64,000 nt of DNA, from positions 46,341 to 110,340 of the forward strand of contig NZ_NFIP01000003.1 of assembly GCF_002161805.1 (NCBI RefSeq), read 5' to 3'. The notes below the pieces were generated by a model that was not told the origin of the DNA, did not search any database, and was given only the letters and a program-made list of their open reading frames with translations. The translations under genes were made by a program, and so were the position numbers. This DNA comes from Collinsella sp. An307. Its GTDB lineage: Bacteria; Actinomycetota; Coriobacteriia; Coriobacteriales; Coriobacteriaceae. This document shows, piece by piece, positions 8,402 to 17,460 of this stretch; within the stretch, counting starts at the first letter, position 1, and each line of letters opens with the position of its first letter.

Positions 8402-8890
8402 ATGGACAATGATTTCTACGAACGGGCAGCGGATGCCCCGCTGCGTGCACCCGACGGCTTTTCAGAGATAGCGACGGCTGCGGGAGTTGCCGCCTCGGTT
8501 GCGGAGCGGAACGAGATGCTGGCTTACGCGCTTCGGACTTTCAGCCGGGGTCACGAGCAGCTGCTCGAGCGCATTGTCTCTGGTTATGAAAAGGCAAAGA
8601 GGCTGCAGATTCGTGGAATGGCCGCTTATGCGGCGATCGCGGTGCTGGCCCTAGTCGTTATCCTAGCGTTTCCGTTTCCCATGGACGCAAGCCTCAAGGT
8701 TACGGTATGGCTCGGATTCGCTGGGGTGTTGTTCGTCCCGTTCATCCCTCTGTGGATACTGCTTTGCAACCATGTTTTTGCTCCTGACTGGAACACCTAT
8801 GCGACGTGGTATCGCTGCCGGGACCGCAAGGGACTTGGCTTTGAGGATCTCTATCGCGCTATGGATATGACGCGTCCGCAAAACCGCTGA
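8402..8890 (+). CDS. Small two-helix membrane protein, unknown function
   Basis: 162 residues from ATG 8402 (RBS AAGGAAG). A hydrophilic N-terminal ~70 residues is followed by two membrane helices (AAYAAIAVLALVVILAFPF and VWLGFAGVLFVPFIPLWILL) and a short charged tail DWNTYATWYRCRDRKGLGFEDLY. No family is recognised. The gene stands alone between the ATPase and the dihydrouridine synthase gene. Confidence 0.7.
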   Translation: MDNDFYERAADAPLRAPDGFSEIATAAGVAASVAERNEMLAYALRTFSRGHEQLLERIVSGYEKAKRLQIRGMAAYAAIAVLALVVILAFPFPMDASLKVTVWLGFAGVLFVPFIPLWILLCNHVFAPDWNTYATWYRCRDRKGLGFEDLYRAMDMTRPQNR

Positions 8891-8944
8891 TAAGAGCCAG
8901 TTTAGATACTCGAACGAAGAGATGAACAGAAGACGGATAAGACG

Positions 8945-9907
8945 ATGATATTGTCGCTTGCTCCTATGGAGGGGCTCACTGGCCATGTGTTTAGGCGGGT
9001 GCATGCGGAGTGTTTTGGTGCGCTCGACCGCTACTACACGCCGTTTCTTGCCCCGCCGCATGTGGGGAGCGCTTTTGGCAAGAAGGCGGCAGCCGAGATC
9101 GATCCCGAGAGCAACCGCGGCCTCAACGTGGTGCCGCAGCTGCTTACCAAGGATGCCGAAGCGTTTGTGTGGGCCGCTCAACTTCTGGCCGAGATGGGCT
9201 ATCGGGAGGTTAACCTCAACCTAGGTTGCCCCTCAGGGACCGTCGTCGCTAAGGGTAAGGGCTCGGGTTTTCTCCGCAGCCTAAAGGAGCTCGATGTGTT
9301 TTTGGACAGAATTTGTGCCGAGTCGCCCCTTCCGGTCTCGGTAAAGACCCGGATTGGTGTTGCGGACGATGCGGAGTACGAGGCCATCCTCGCGATGTAC
9401 CTCAAACATCCCCTCGCGGAGCTTATCGTGCATCCGCGTGTCCAAAAGGACCGCTATCAGGGGGCGCCCAGGCAGGAGGCATACGGCAAGACCTTGGCGG
9501 TGGCGCCGTTTCCCGTGGCATATAACGGGGACATCTTCGACGTTGAGGATTACGAGGCGCTTGTTGCAACCTACCCCGCCACGCGCCACGTGATGCTCGG
9601 TCGTGGCATTCTTGCCAACCCGGCGCTCGGCCGCATGATTCGCGGTGGGGCTGCTGCTACGCGCGAGGAGCTCGAACGCTTCCACAACCTGCTCTTTGAG
9701 GCCTATCGAGAAGAAATAGGCGGCAACGCGGTCTTTCGCATGAAGGAGTGGTGGTTCTACGCCAAGTGCGCCTTCACCGATCCGCTTGCGGTACACCGCG
9801 CCGTGCGGAAGGCGCGCAGAATTGACGAGTATCAAGCTGCGGTGGACCGTGTCTTTGGTACTCAAGAACTTGCGGACGTGGCACGGTTCAATTCTCAGCT
9901 CTCCTGA
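8945..9907 (+). CDS. tRNA-dihydrouridine synthase
   Basis: 320 residues, TIM-barrel Dus family. It begins with the FMN-binding APMEGLT motif and has NLNLGCPSGTVVAKGKGSGF, where the GCP cysteine is the catalytic acid, then the K-T-R-I-G motif, H-P-R, and YNGDIF with MLGRGIL for phosphate/FMN binding. The enzyme reduces uridines in the tRNA D-loop with NADPH. Position specificity cannot be told apart. ATG at 8945 starts directly with the barrel. Confidence 0.93.
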   Translation: MILSLAPMEGLTGHVFRRVHAECFGALDRYYTPFLAPPHVGSAFGKKAAAEIDPESNRGLNVVPQLLTKDAEAFVWAAQLLAEMGYREVNLNLGCPSGTVVAKGKGSGFLRSLKELDVFLDRICAESPLPVSVKTRIGVADDAEYEAILAMYLKHPLAELIVHPRVQKDRYQGAPRQEAYGKTLAVAPFPVAYNGDIFDVEDYEALVATYPATRHVMLGRGILANPALGRMIRGGAAATREELERFHNLLFEAYREEIGGNAVFRMKEWWFYAKCAFTDPLAVHRAVRKARRIDEYQAAVDRVFGTQELADVARFNSQLS

Positions 9908-9942
9908 TGAGCGGGATGCTGCCGCATGACGTTTTCTCGGTC

Positions 9943-10068
9943 ACATTGTGTATGGTGAAACTTCCGCCGATTGTCGGCCAGGCCGGCCGTCTTCAACAAA
10001 ATAGCTGGTAGAGAGGTTGACCGTTTTTCGTTCACGGCTCCCTTCACTAGTTTCACCGTACACAATGT
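9943..10068. repeat. 126-bp element bounded by 20-bp inverted repeats
   Basis: Left end ACATTGTGTATGGTGAAACT (9943-9962) and right end AGTTTCACCGTACACAATGT (10049-10068) are reverse complements with one mismatch. The interior is GC-rich with no coding frame, and contains GGCCAGGCCGGCC. It fills the gap between dus and the arsC-like gene. No clear target-site duplication was found. It could be a small non-autonomous (MITE-like) insertion or a long-range stem in the leader of the arsC-like gene. Confidence 0.7.
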
Positions 10069-10142
10069 TTGACGTACGCTAAATAATGGGTACGGATCTG
10101 TGCGAGAAGTGACGGCAGACAAGTCTTTTGAAAGGTAGCACG

Positions 10143-10484
10143 ATGAACATCCAGATCTTCGGTACCAAGAAGAGCTTTGATACCAAGAAGGCGCAGCGCT
10201 ACTTCAAGGAGCGCCGGATTCCGTTCCAGTTCATCAACCTTGCGGAGAAGCCTATGAGCAAAGGCGAGCTCGAGAGCGTGATGCGCGCGGTGGGCGGTAT
10301 TGATGCGTTGGTGAACCCTAAAGCACGCGACGAAGAGGCGGCGGCGCTCGTGATGCACCTCGCGGAGGTGCAGCGTTTTGACGCCCTGCTCGAAAACCAG
10401 CAGGTGCTCCGCGAGCCCATCGTGCGTAACGGCCGCAAGGCAACCGTGGGTTACGAGCCCGATGTCTGGAAGAGCTGGGAATAG
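10143..10484 (+). CDS. ArsC/Spx-family protein lacking the catalytic cysteine
   Basis: 113 residues. The fold is that of ArsC/YffB/Spx proteins (MNIQIFGTKKSFDTKKAQRY, then KPMSKGELESVMRAVGG, LREPIVRNGRKATVGY with the cis-proline-type E-P). The family's usual N-P-x-C or C-x-x-C site after the first strand is replaced by GTKKSF, so thiol-based arsenate reduction by that residue is not possible. The Spx-type role (binding RNA polymerase alpha subunit) or a glutathione-independent thioredoxin-like adaptor role are alternatives. Start at 10143 is supported by RBS GAAAGG. Confidence 0.8.
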   Translation: MNIQIFGTKKSFDTKKAQRYFKERRIPFQFINLAEKPMSKGELESVMRAVGGIDALVNPKARDEEAAALVMHLAEVQRFDALLENQQVLREPIVRNGRKATVGYEPDVWKSWE

Positions 10485-10507
10485 CTGCTGGGCGAACGAT
10501 CCAGCGG

Positions 10508-11896
10508 TTACATACGCGCAAACAGCAGGGATTCGCCATCGCTCACCGCGCAGGTGAGGAACTGGTAGCCGTTGTAGAGCGTCGATGTGCGCATCGCGTT
10601 GACTTCAAAGGGCGGTTCGTCCTCTGCGTCCTCTGTGACGGGGTTGTCCTTGATGGTGTAGAGGGAGGGCTCGAGGGCGCTGGGAGTAATGCCCATCTGC
10701 GTGAGTCCGGTCTCCGGATCCGTGTTGTCATAGGCAACCTTTACCGAGAACCAGCCCTTACCCCGAATATGCTCGGGTAGCGAAGTGAAGAAGTCCGAGG
10801 ATACGGCAAGCTCGTAGGTCTCAAACGCCTCGGGGTGGTACGAGCGCTGTTTCCGCTCCTCGAGGCTACCGCTTGCCTTGAGTTCATCAAAGGTGAACGG
10901 TGCCTCAACCGAGGTGAGCATGGCGTCGCCTTCACGCAGGCGCACCCCATCTTCATGAGAGGTGATGTAGACACCCTTGCCGAGGGAGATCCATTCGACA
11001 ATGAGCCAGTTACCGGCGGGGCTCTCGTGGTCGTGCGGGCTCAACTCGCCGATCAGGCCGCTCTCGCCGTTTTCCTCGATGGCGCGCCCGCGCCAGCCCG
11101 ATTGAAAGACCTTCACGCTCGTCTCGGGCTCTCCGTCGGTGAGCGGGAGGAGGGACCGGCAGGCCTCGTCGATGGGGTCGACCCAGCCGGGCTCTTCGGG
11201 GGCATCGGTGGGAAAGCCCTCCTCGTATGCGGCATCAACGCCTGCGACCTCAAACTCGACAACGGGGAACCCCAAGCTTACACGAGAGGCCTCTTCTTCG
11301 AAGAACCGCTCGTCACCCGTGTAGCGGGTGTAGAAGAACGACCCAGATTCCTCGCCAGCGTCTTCATTTTTGCACCAGGTTTCTGTTGAGATGCAACCGT
11401 CAAGGAAGCCCGTATCCGAAGGGGAATGGCCGTTGATAAGGACGAGGGAAACGGTATAACCGGCATCTTCGAGCCGCGCCCTCCCTAGGTCGAGGGCTTC
11501 GCGGTACTTCCACTCGTAGGCGGAGACAATCTCGTCTTGCTGATGGTTGTCGCCCACGACGCCTTCCTCAAAATCAACGAGTACCGTGGCGCCATCTGAC
11601 ATAGTGCAAAACGCCTGACCGTGCGAGCGGTAACCGAAGAGCTGGTAGGAGCGGTCTTCCCAAAGGTCGGTAACCGTGGCGTCTGAGTCGTACTTCTGCG
11701 CGTAATACCGCTCCGCCTGCCTGATGACGGCCCCCTTATCGAATTCGCCAAGATTGGTGCAGCCGGTGAGCGCAAGCAGCGAGGCAACGCAAAGGAATGT
11801 ACCGAGGACGAGCGAGAAAAGGGGAGGCAGGGCAGCGGCGACCCGGCGTGACGTGGCGCATGCGTACGTGTGCGCGAGGGCGATGATGCGGAACAT
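10508..11896 (-). CDS. Secreted lipoprotein, unknown function
   Basis: 462 residues. RBS GGGAGGCGCCC precedes ATG 11896. A lipoprotein signal with hydrophobic core (LFSLVLGTFLCVASLLALTGC) ends in a lipobox cysteine at about residue 46, so the protein is exported and anchored to the outer face of the membrane. The mature part is acidic with no recognised domain; it contains several cysteines (CTMSDG, CISTETWC). It converges with the arsC-like gene. The long N-terminal stretch before the hydrophobic core may mean translation really starts further in. Confidence 0.8.
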   Translation of the reverse strand: MFRIIALAHTYACATSRRVAAALPPLFSLVLGTFLCVASLLALTGCTNLGEFDKGAVIRQAERYYAQKYDSDATVTDLWEDRSYQLFGYRSHGQAFCTMSDGATVLVDFEEGVVGDNHQQDEIVSAYEWKYREALDLGRARLEDAGYTVSLVLINGHSPSDTGFLDGCISTETWCKNEDAGEESGSFFYTRYTGDERFFEEEASRVSLGFPVVEFEVAGVDAAYEEGFPTDAPEEPGWVDPIDEACRSLLPLTDGEPETSVKVFQSGWRGRAIEENGESGLIGELSPHDHESPAGNWLIVEWISLGKGVYITSHEDGVRLREGDAMLTSVEAPFTFDELKASGSLEERKQRSYHPEAFETYELAVSSDFFTSLPEHIRGKGWFSVKVAYDNTDPETGLTQMGITPSALEPSLYTIKDNPVTEDAEDEPPFEVNAMRTSTLYNGYQFLTCAVSDGESLLFARM

Positions 11897-12015
11897 GGGC
11901 GCCTCCCTGCCGCCAGTTACCTGCCACGTATTGTCGCTAAATCTGCGGCACCGTTCAACCGGGCCAATCGCTTTTGCGCCTGAAGTCCGATGCGCAAGGG
12001 CGCTGAGTAGGTGGC

Positions 12016-12822
12016 CTATGCGGTGAAGCGGGCGCGCAGCTCAGCCCGCGCCTCGCCGTCCACGCCGAGCGCCTCGGTGAGATAGCCCTCGAGCGATCCG
12101 TAGGCCTCCTCGATTGCATCGAGCGCGGCGCGGAGGTAGCGCATATCGACGCCGCCAACGTCAAACGGGCTTTTGGCATCGCTTCTGGCCTCGAGCAAAG
12201 CATTGGTGGCAAGGTAGTCCCTCTCGACAAGGTGCCAGGGCACGCCGAGCGCCGCCTCCACGAGCACCGATGCCATGCCGCAGCGGTCCTTACCGGCTGA
12301 GCAGTGCCAAAGCGCCGCGCCCTCGTCGAGCGAAAGCAGTGCTTGGAAGAGCCCTCGGTATGCGGCAATACCGTCCGCGCCGAGTACGATATGCGGATAG
12401 AGGCCGAGGAAAAAGGACGAGATATCGCCCGTTCCCGCCAAGAGGTCGCGGGATAGCTCGGCGAGTTTATCGAGGGCCTCCTTATTGTGCGCGTCCGGCA
12501 TCTGAAAAACAGGCAGGCGCACGAGGTTGGCATTCGGTAGCGCCTCGATGGGGTCGGGCCAGCGGTCGGCCTCTACGTCAGTGCGCAGGTCTATTACGAG
12601 TCGTACGTCATAGACCTCTCCCAGGCGGGTGAGGTCCGCATCCGTTGCGGGCGCAAGCATGCCGGAGCGCAGCAGGAGCCGAGGCAGAATATGGTGCTCG
12701 CCGGCAGGAAGACCGCCGAGGTCACGCGTGTTGCGAAGTCCTTCGAAGGCAATCGCCCCGTACGTGTCCCGGTACGGCTCGGTTGCCTCGGTGGGAGAGC
12801 TCATCATCGCCTCGGTGTTCAT
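12016..12822 (-). CDS. Protein-tyrosine phosphatase (Y_phosphatase3 family)
   Basis: 268 residues from ATG 12822 (RBS AAAGGAACG). The family start GLRNTRDLGG (substrate-binding N-R-D-L-G-G) and the catalytic P-loop HCSAGKDRCG with nucleophile Cys174 are intact, as in PtpB/LipA-like phosphatases that remove phosphate from Tyr, Ser/Thr or phosphoinositides. No signal peptide is visible, so it is probably cytoplasmic. It is divergent from tex over about 200 bp. Confidence 0.9.
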   Translation of the reverse strand: MNTEAMMSSPTEATEPYRDTYGAIAFEGLRNTRDLGGLPAGEHHILPRLLLRSGMLAPATDADLTRLGEVYDVRLVIDLRTDVEADRWPDPIEALPNANLVRLPVFQMPDAHNKEALDKLAELSRDLLAGTGDISSFFLGLYPHIVLGADGIAAYRGLFQALLSLDEGAALWHCSAGKDRCGMASVLVEAALGVPWHLVERDYLATNALLEARSDAKSPFDVGGVDMRYLRAALDAIEEAYGSLEGYLTEALGVDGEARAELRARFTA

Positions 12823-13026
12823 CGCAAGCGTTCCTTTCGCCCGTTGCGTACGCAGTGCTGCTTTCTCATATGCCCAGATGCGAGGTTGCGCATACGAATG
12901 TTGTGAGGGGTGCACTATTTGGATGAGTCTTGCTCCTGTCCGCACGGGCGGGTATTCTAGTTCGGCTTTACGAATCAAAGGCCGCGCGGCGCGCCCGCGC
13001 GGTAGCGATATGACGGGAGTCCGTCT

Positions 13027-15183
13027 ATGGATATCATCGCCACACTTGCCGCTGAGCTTTCGCTCAAGCCCGCTGCCGTCGAGGCGGCGGTCGCCCTTAT
13101 CGATGAGGGGGCGACCATCCCCTTTATCGCCCGCTACCGCAAAGAGGCCACGGGCGGCATGGACGACGTTGCGCTCCGCACGCTCGACGATCGGCTCACC
13201 TACCTTCGCAATCTTGAGCAGCGCAAAGACGATGTGATCACGCTCATCGGCGCGCAGGGCAAGCTCACGCCCGAGCTCGAGGCAGAGATTCGCGCCGCCA
13301 CTCAGCTCCAGCGCGTGGAGGACCTCTACAAGCCCTTCCGCAAGAAGCGCCAGACGCGCGCGCAGAAGGCACGCGAGGCGGGGCTCGAGCCGCTTGCCAA
13401 CATGATCATCATGCAGGTGAAGACCAAGGGGACGGCGCTTGACGAGGCATCGCGCTTCATGACGCTTGAAGCGGCTGAGGCCGGGTATGACACGCCCGAT
13501 AAGGTGCTCGCCGGCGCCTCCGACATTGTGGCAGAGACCGTGGCGGAGGATGCCGAGAACGTTGCCGATATGCGCTCCTTTACGGAGAACACGGCGGATA
13601 TCGTGTCCGTTGCGACGGATGCGGACGAGAAGACGCCCTACGAGCCCTACTACGATTACGCCGAGCCGGCGCGCAAGATTCCCAACCACCGCGTGCTTGC
13701 CATCGACCGTGGCGAGCGCGAGGAGAGGCTCCGCGTGCGGGTGCGCGTGGACGGCGAGGCCGCCGTGGCGCGTCTGGGCGCGCGTTGGCCCCGCCGCCAG
13801 GGCGTGTTCGCACCCGTGCTCGACGCCGCCATTGCCGACGGGTACAAGCGGCTTATGGCGCCCTCGCTTGAGCGCGAGCTCCGCGCACGCCTTACGGTGC
13901 GCGCTCAGATGGACGCCATCCACGTGTTCGCGAAGAACCTCGAGAGCCTACTCTCCGCCCGACCCGTGCGCGGTGCGCGCGTGATTGCGCTCGACCCCGG
14001 CTACCGTACGGGCTGCAAGGTTGCCGTGCTTGACGAGACGGGCAAGCTCCTCGACCACGGCGTGGTGTACCCCACGCCGCCGCGCCGCGACGAGGCGGGT
14101 ACCAAGCGTGAACTCGCGCGCCTCACCAAGAAGTATGCGATCAACACCATCGTTATCGGTAACGGCACGGCGAGCCGCGAGACGGAGGCCGTGGTGTCGG
14201 ACTTCATTGCCGGGTCTGCGCCCGAGCTCCGCTATACCATCGTCAACGAGGCTGGGGCCTCGGTCTACTCGGCAAGCGAGCTCGCGAGCGAGGAGTATCC
14301 CGAGCTTGACGTCACCACGCGCGGCGCCATGAGCCTGGGGCGTCGCCTGCAGGACCCGCTCGCGGAACTCGTGAAGATCCCGCCCCAGTCCATCGGCGTG
14401 GGGCAGTACCAGCATGACCTTGACCAGGCAGAACTCTCCCGCGCGCTCGGTAACGTGGTTGAGGACGTCGTGAATCGCGTGGGCGTGGACGTCAACACGG
14501 CGAGCGCAAGCTTGCTCGGCTACGTCTCGGGCATCACGCCGGCTGTTGCCAAAAACATCGTGGCCTACCGTGAGGAGCACGGGCGCTTCCGCAACCGCCG
14601 AGAGTTCCTCAAGGTACCCAAGCTCGGACCCAAGGCCTTTGAGAATGCGGCGGGCTTTTTGCGCATCACGGGCGGCGACAATCCGCTCGACGCCACAAGC
14701 GTCCATCCGGAGAGCTACGAGGTCGCGCGTGCTGTGCTTGAGCGTGCGGGTGTGACGGCCAATGAGCTCGCCCGCGGCGGTGTCGCCGACATCAACCAGC
14801 GTGTGGGCAGCGTCGCCTCGCTCGCTGGCGAGCTCGGCTGCGGCATCCTTACGCTCATCGACATTGTCTCCGAGCTTGAGAAGCCGGGGCGCGACCCACG
14901 CGACGACGCGCCCGAGGTGGTCTTTAGCCGCGCCGCGCTCACCATCGACGACCTCGAGGTGGGTATGGAGCTCACCGGCACGGTGCGCAATGTGGTGGAC
15001 TTTGGCGCCTTTGTGGATGTGGGCGTGCACCAGGACGGACTCGTGCACATCTCCAAGCTGTCGCGCCGCTTTGTCAAGCACCCGAGCGACGTGGTCGCGG
15101 TGGGCGATACCGTCAAGGTCTGGGTCGAAAAGGTCGATCGCGACCGCGGCAAGATCTCGCTCACCATGGTGCCAGGCAAGTAG
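13027..15183 (+). CDS. tex: Tex-family RNA-binding transcription accessory protein
   Basis: 718 residues. It has the Tex layout: N-terminal helical domain (TIPFIARYRKEATGGMDD), a YqgF/RNase H-like domain (VIALDPGYRTGCKVAVLDETG), a helix-hairpin-helix pair (YVSGITPAVAKNIVAYREEH) and a C-terminal S1 domain (GMELTGTVRNVVDFGAFVDV..GLVHISKLS). Tex binds nucleic acids and RNA polymerase and affects transcription and tolerance to toxins. RBS GGGAG precedes ATG 13027. Length is slightly short of the usual 750-780. Confidence 0.95.
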   Translation: MDIIATLAAELSLKPAAVEAAVALIDEGATIPFIARYRKEATGGMDDVALRTLDDRLTYLRNLEQRKDDVITLIGAQGKLTPELEAEIRAATQLQRVEDLYKPFRKKRQTRAQKAREAGLEPLANMIIMQVKTKGTALDEASRFMTLEAAEAGYDTPDKVLAGASDIVAETVAEDAENVADMRSFTENTADIVSVATDADEKTPYEPYYDYAEPARKIPNHRVLAIDRGEREERLRVRVRVDGEAAVARLGARWPRRQGVFAPVLDAAIADGYKRLMAPSLERELRARLTVRAQMDAIHVFAKNLESLLSARPVRGARVIALDPGYRTGCKVAVLDETGKLLDHGVVYPTPPRRDEAGTKRELARLTKKYAINTIVIGNGTASRETEAVVSDFIAGSAPELRYTIVNEAGASVYSASELASEEYPELDVTTRGAMSLGRRLQDPLAELVKIPPQSIGVGQYQHDLDQAELSRALGNVVEDVVNRVGVDVNTASASLLGYVSGITPAVAKNIVAYREEHGRFRNRREFLKVPKLGPKAFENAAGFLRITGGDNPLDATSVHPESYEVARAVLERAGVTANELARGGVADINQRVGSVASLAGELGCGILTLIDIVSELEKPGRDPRDDAPEVVFSRAALTIDDLEVGMELTGTVRNVVDFGAFVDVGVHQDGLVHISKLSRRFVKHPSDVVAVGDTVKVWVEKVDRDRGKISLTMVPGK

Positions 15184-15193
15184 TCCGGGCGGC

Positions 15194-15221
15194 ACCGCCC
15201 CTGCCGTCGGGCGGGGGCGGT
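15194..15221. terminator. Hairpin between convergent tex and GH2 genes
   Basis: ACCGCCCCTGCC (15194-15205), 4-nt loop, GGCGGGGGCGGT (15210-15221), one G-T type mismatch. It occupies nearly the whole gap and touches the stop codon of the GH2 gene. No long U-tract follows on either side. Confidence 0.55.
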
Positions 15222-17224
15222 CAGTCGTCTTCGAGCTTGTTGATACGCCGGTCAAAGGTGAGGATTCCGTTGGATTCGTCCTCTACGTCGCTCACCTGCG
15301 TGTAGACAAAACCTGCGAGGCCCCGCTCCCACAGAGCCTCTGCCTGGTCGAGCGAGCCGTGCACGGCGTCGCGCCAGGCGTCGAGCGAGGGGAAGTCGCC
15401 ATAACCATAGGTTGCCGTCGAGAAACGGTGCTCGGCGATGGGCTGGGCCCAGCCGCCAAATTCGGAGAGCATAAAGGCACGGTAGCCGCGCTCGCACACA
15501 TAGCCTGCCAGGCGCGCCCGGTCGCGGTCCGCCGTGAGCGGGCGGAAGTAGTTGTGATGCGAGAGGAAGTCACCGCAGCGCTGGTCGTACCAGCCGCTCA
15601 CCGCGTCGATGGGGCGTGTGGGGTCGATGGTATGGACGAGCTCCGCTGCGGCGCGCGCGTCGAATTGACCGTACGCCTCGTTAAAGAGCGACCAGGCGAT
15701 GATGGAGGGGTGGCCTTTGAGATGGCGGACCATATCGGCGCAGGTCGCTGTCCACTCCAGTTGGTAGCGCGTGTCGTCTGCGGCGAGCGCGACGCGGTGG
15801 TGGGGGATATCGTCGCGGTAGCGCCCCCACGTCACCTTGAAGACGGTGGGTTTGCGGCTCGTGTGCCAGAGGCTGTAGGCGCCGCCGCCCGAGACGGCAT
15901 CTTGCCAGACGAGCATGCCAAGGCGGTCACAGTGGTAGTACCAGCGCGCGCTCTCGATCTTGAGGTGCTTGCGCATCATGTTGAAGCCTGCGCGCTTCAT
16001 GGCAACGATATCGTTGACGAGCGCCTCGTCAGACGGGGCGGTCATGAGGCCCTCCGCCCAGTAGCCCTGGTCGAGCACACCCCTGAGCAGGATGGGCTTG
16101 CCGTTCAGGTGGACGCGGGGCACACCTGCCTCGTCGCGGGCAACCTCTACGGTGCGAAACGCGGTATAGCTGCGCACGCGGTCGGCGTCGGCGCCAGAGC
16201 CCGGTGCGGTGAGCGCGACGTCGACGCGATAGCGATACGGGTCCTCGGGCGACCATAGGTGCGGCGCGTCGAGGGCTATGGTCGCGCGCAGACGCCGCCG
16301 AGTGCCCGTAGCCTGTGTGACGGTGCCGAACCCCTCCGTCGAGGGGGCGGCCGCCAGCGCCGCGCGCCGCTCGAAGGGAAGGAGCACATGCGCGGCGAGG
16401 GCCCCGTCCTGAGCGATGACCTCGACGTCAAGGTTCAGCGCCACGTCTATAGCGAGCTCGGTGTCGGTGCGCGCCTCCGCATCGATGGTGAGGTTGCCCT
16501 GCGCATCGCCCTCGAGGGCAAGCGCGGTGAGATAGGTCTGAGGCACCACCTCGTACCAGACGCTTTGCCAGATGCCGCTCTGGGCGGTGTACCAAATGCC
16601 CCCGGGGGCGAGGCGCTGCTTGCCTCGTGGCTGCACGCCCGCGTCCGAGGGGTCGTAGACGCAGACCGTGATTGACATATGGCCCCCGGCACCCCAGGCA
16701 AGGTAGGGTGTGATGTCGATGTCGATGGGCAGGTAGCCACCGGCATGCGTGGCGGCAAGATGCCCGTTTACGTGCACCGCGCAGACCCAGTCGACCGCTT
16801 CAAAGTGGAGGATGAGCCGTTCGTGCTCGCCGAGCGCCGGCACGGGTGCGGCCACGCGGTACCAAAGGAGTTCGTCTGGCTGCAGTCGCCGCTCAACACC
16901 GGAGAGAGCCGTCTCGGGGGAGAAGGGTACCCGGATGCGTCCCTGCCAGGTGCGTGGGGGCTCGGCTGTGGCAACCACCTCGAGCGCCTCGTCGATGTCG
17001 AGGGCGCTTGTCCGCGCACGCCCGGTAGGCACGATGGCGTAGTCCCACATGCCGTTTAGCATCGTGTAGCGCTCGCGTATCATCGTCGGCCGCGGGTGCT
17101 CGGGCAGAATCTGGGCGGCGTCCCCCGCGCGCAGGATCGCATCGCCCCAAGGTGTAAAGAGAGAGCGTGTCTCGGTACGCTCGGGCACCTTGGCGCTGTC
17201 GAGCGCGCGCTTGATATCCAGCAT
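15221..17224 (-). CDS. Glycoside hydrolase family 2 enzyme (beta-galactosidase/beta-glucuronidase type)
   Basis: 667 residues. It has an N-terminal jelly-roll sugar-binding domain (LLWYRVAAPVPAL..HFEAVDWVCAVHVNG), an Ig-like domain, and a C-terminal TIM barrel (GVLDQGYWAEG..NMMRKHLKIESARWYYHCD). The likely acid/base is Glu516 in SLFNEAYGQFD and the nucleophile Glu588 in LSEFGGWA. No signal peptide is seen, so it acts inside the cell on imported oligosaccharide or glycoside. The substrate cannot be assigned. It converges with tex and diverges from the bile salt hydrolase gene. Confidence 0.9.
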   Translation of the reverse strand: MLDIKRALDSAKVPERTETRSLFTPWGDAILRAGDAAQILPEHPRPTMIRERYTMLNGMWDYAIVPTGRARTSALDIDEALEVVATAEPPRTWQGRIRVPFSPETALSGVERRLQPDELLWYRVAAPVPALGEHERLILHFEAVDWVCAVHVNGHLAATHAGGYLPIDIDITPYLAWGAGGHMSITVCVYDPSDAGVQPRGKQRLAPGGIWYTAQSGIWQSVWYEVVPQTYLTALALEGDAQGNLTIDAEARTDTELAIDVALNLDVEVIAQDGALAAHVLLPFERRAALAAAPSTEGFGTVTQATGTRRRLRATIALDAPHLWSPEDPYRYRVDVALTAPGSGADADRVRSYTAFRTVEVARDEAGVPRVHLNGKPILLRGVLDQGYWAEGLMTAPSDEALVNDIVAMKRAGFNMMRKHLKIESARWYYHCDRLGMLVWQDAVSGGGAYSLWHTSRKPTVFKVTWGRYRDDIPHHRVALAADDTRYQLEWTATCADMVRHLKGHPSIIAWSLFNEAYGQFDARAAAELVHTIDPTRPIDAVSGWYDQRCGDFLSHHNYFRPLTADRDRARLAGYVCERGYRAFMLSEFGGWAQPIAEHRFSTATYGYGDFPSLDAWRDAVHGSLDQAEALWERGLAGFVYTQVSDVEDESNGILTFDRRINKLEDD

Positions 17225-17460
17225 GGAAACCGACCCCTTTTCCGCAGATAGTGCTTGTTTGGCATCCTACCCAGCACGCCCGGTGCGCTATCAGCACGCA
17301 GCTATCTTGTCGCCCGCATGCCGCGGTGTTTGCTGATTCGCAAGCCTTATGTAAGCTTCGTTTCAGTCTTCTCGCGCAAGGGACGGGTAAGAGGGGAGTA
17401 TCTACTATCCAGGCGCTCGGAGGCCTTTTGGGTGCGACGGGCGAGAAAGGGGCGTGCCCT

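Noticed and set aside
12823-13923. Apparent N-terminal extension of the tyrosine phosphatase (635 codons in total)
   Set aside because: The extension is antisense to tex; the ATG at 12822 has a good RBS and starts the family-sized protein.
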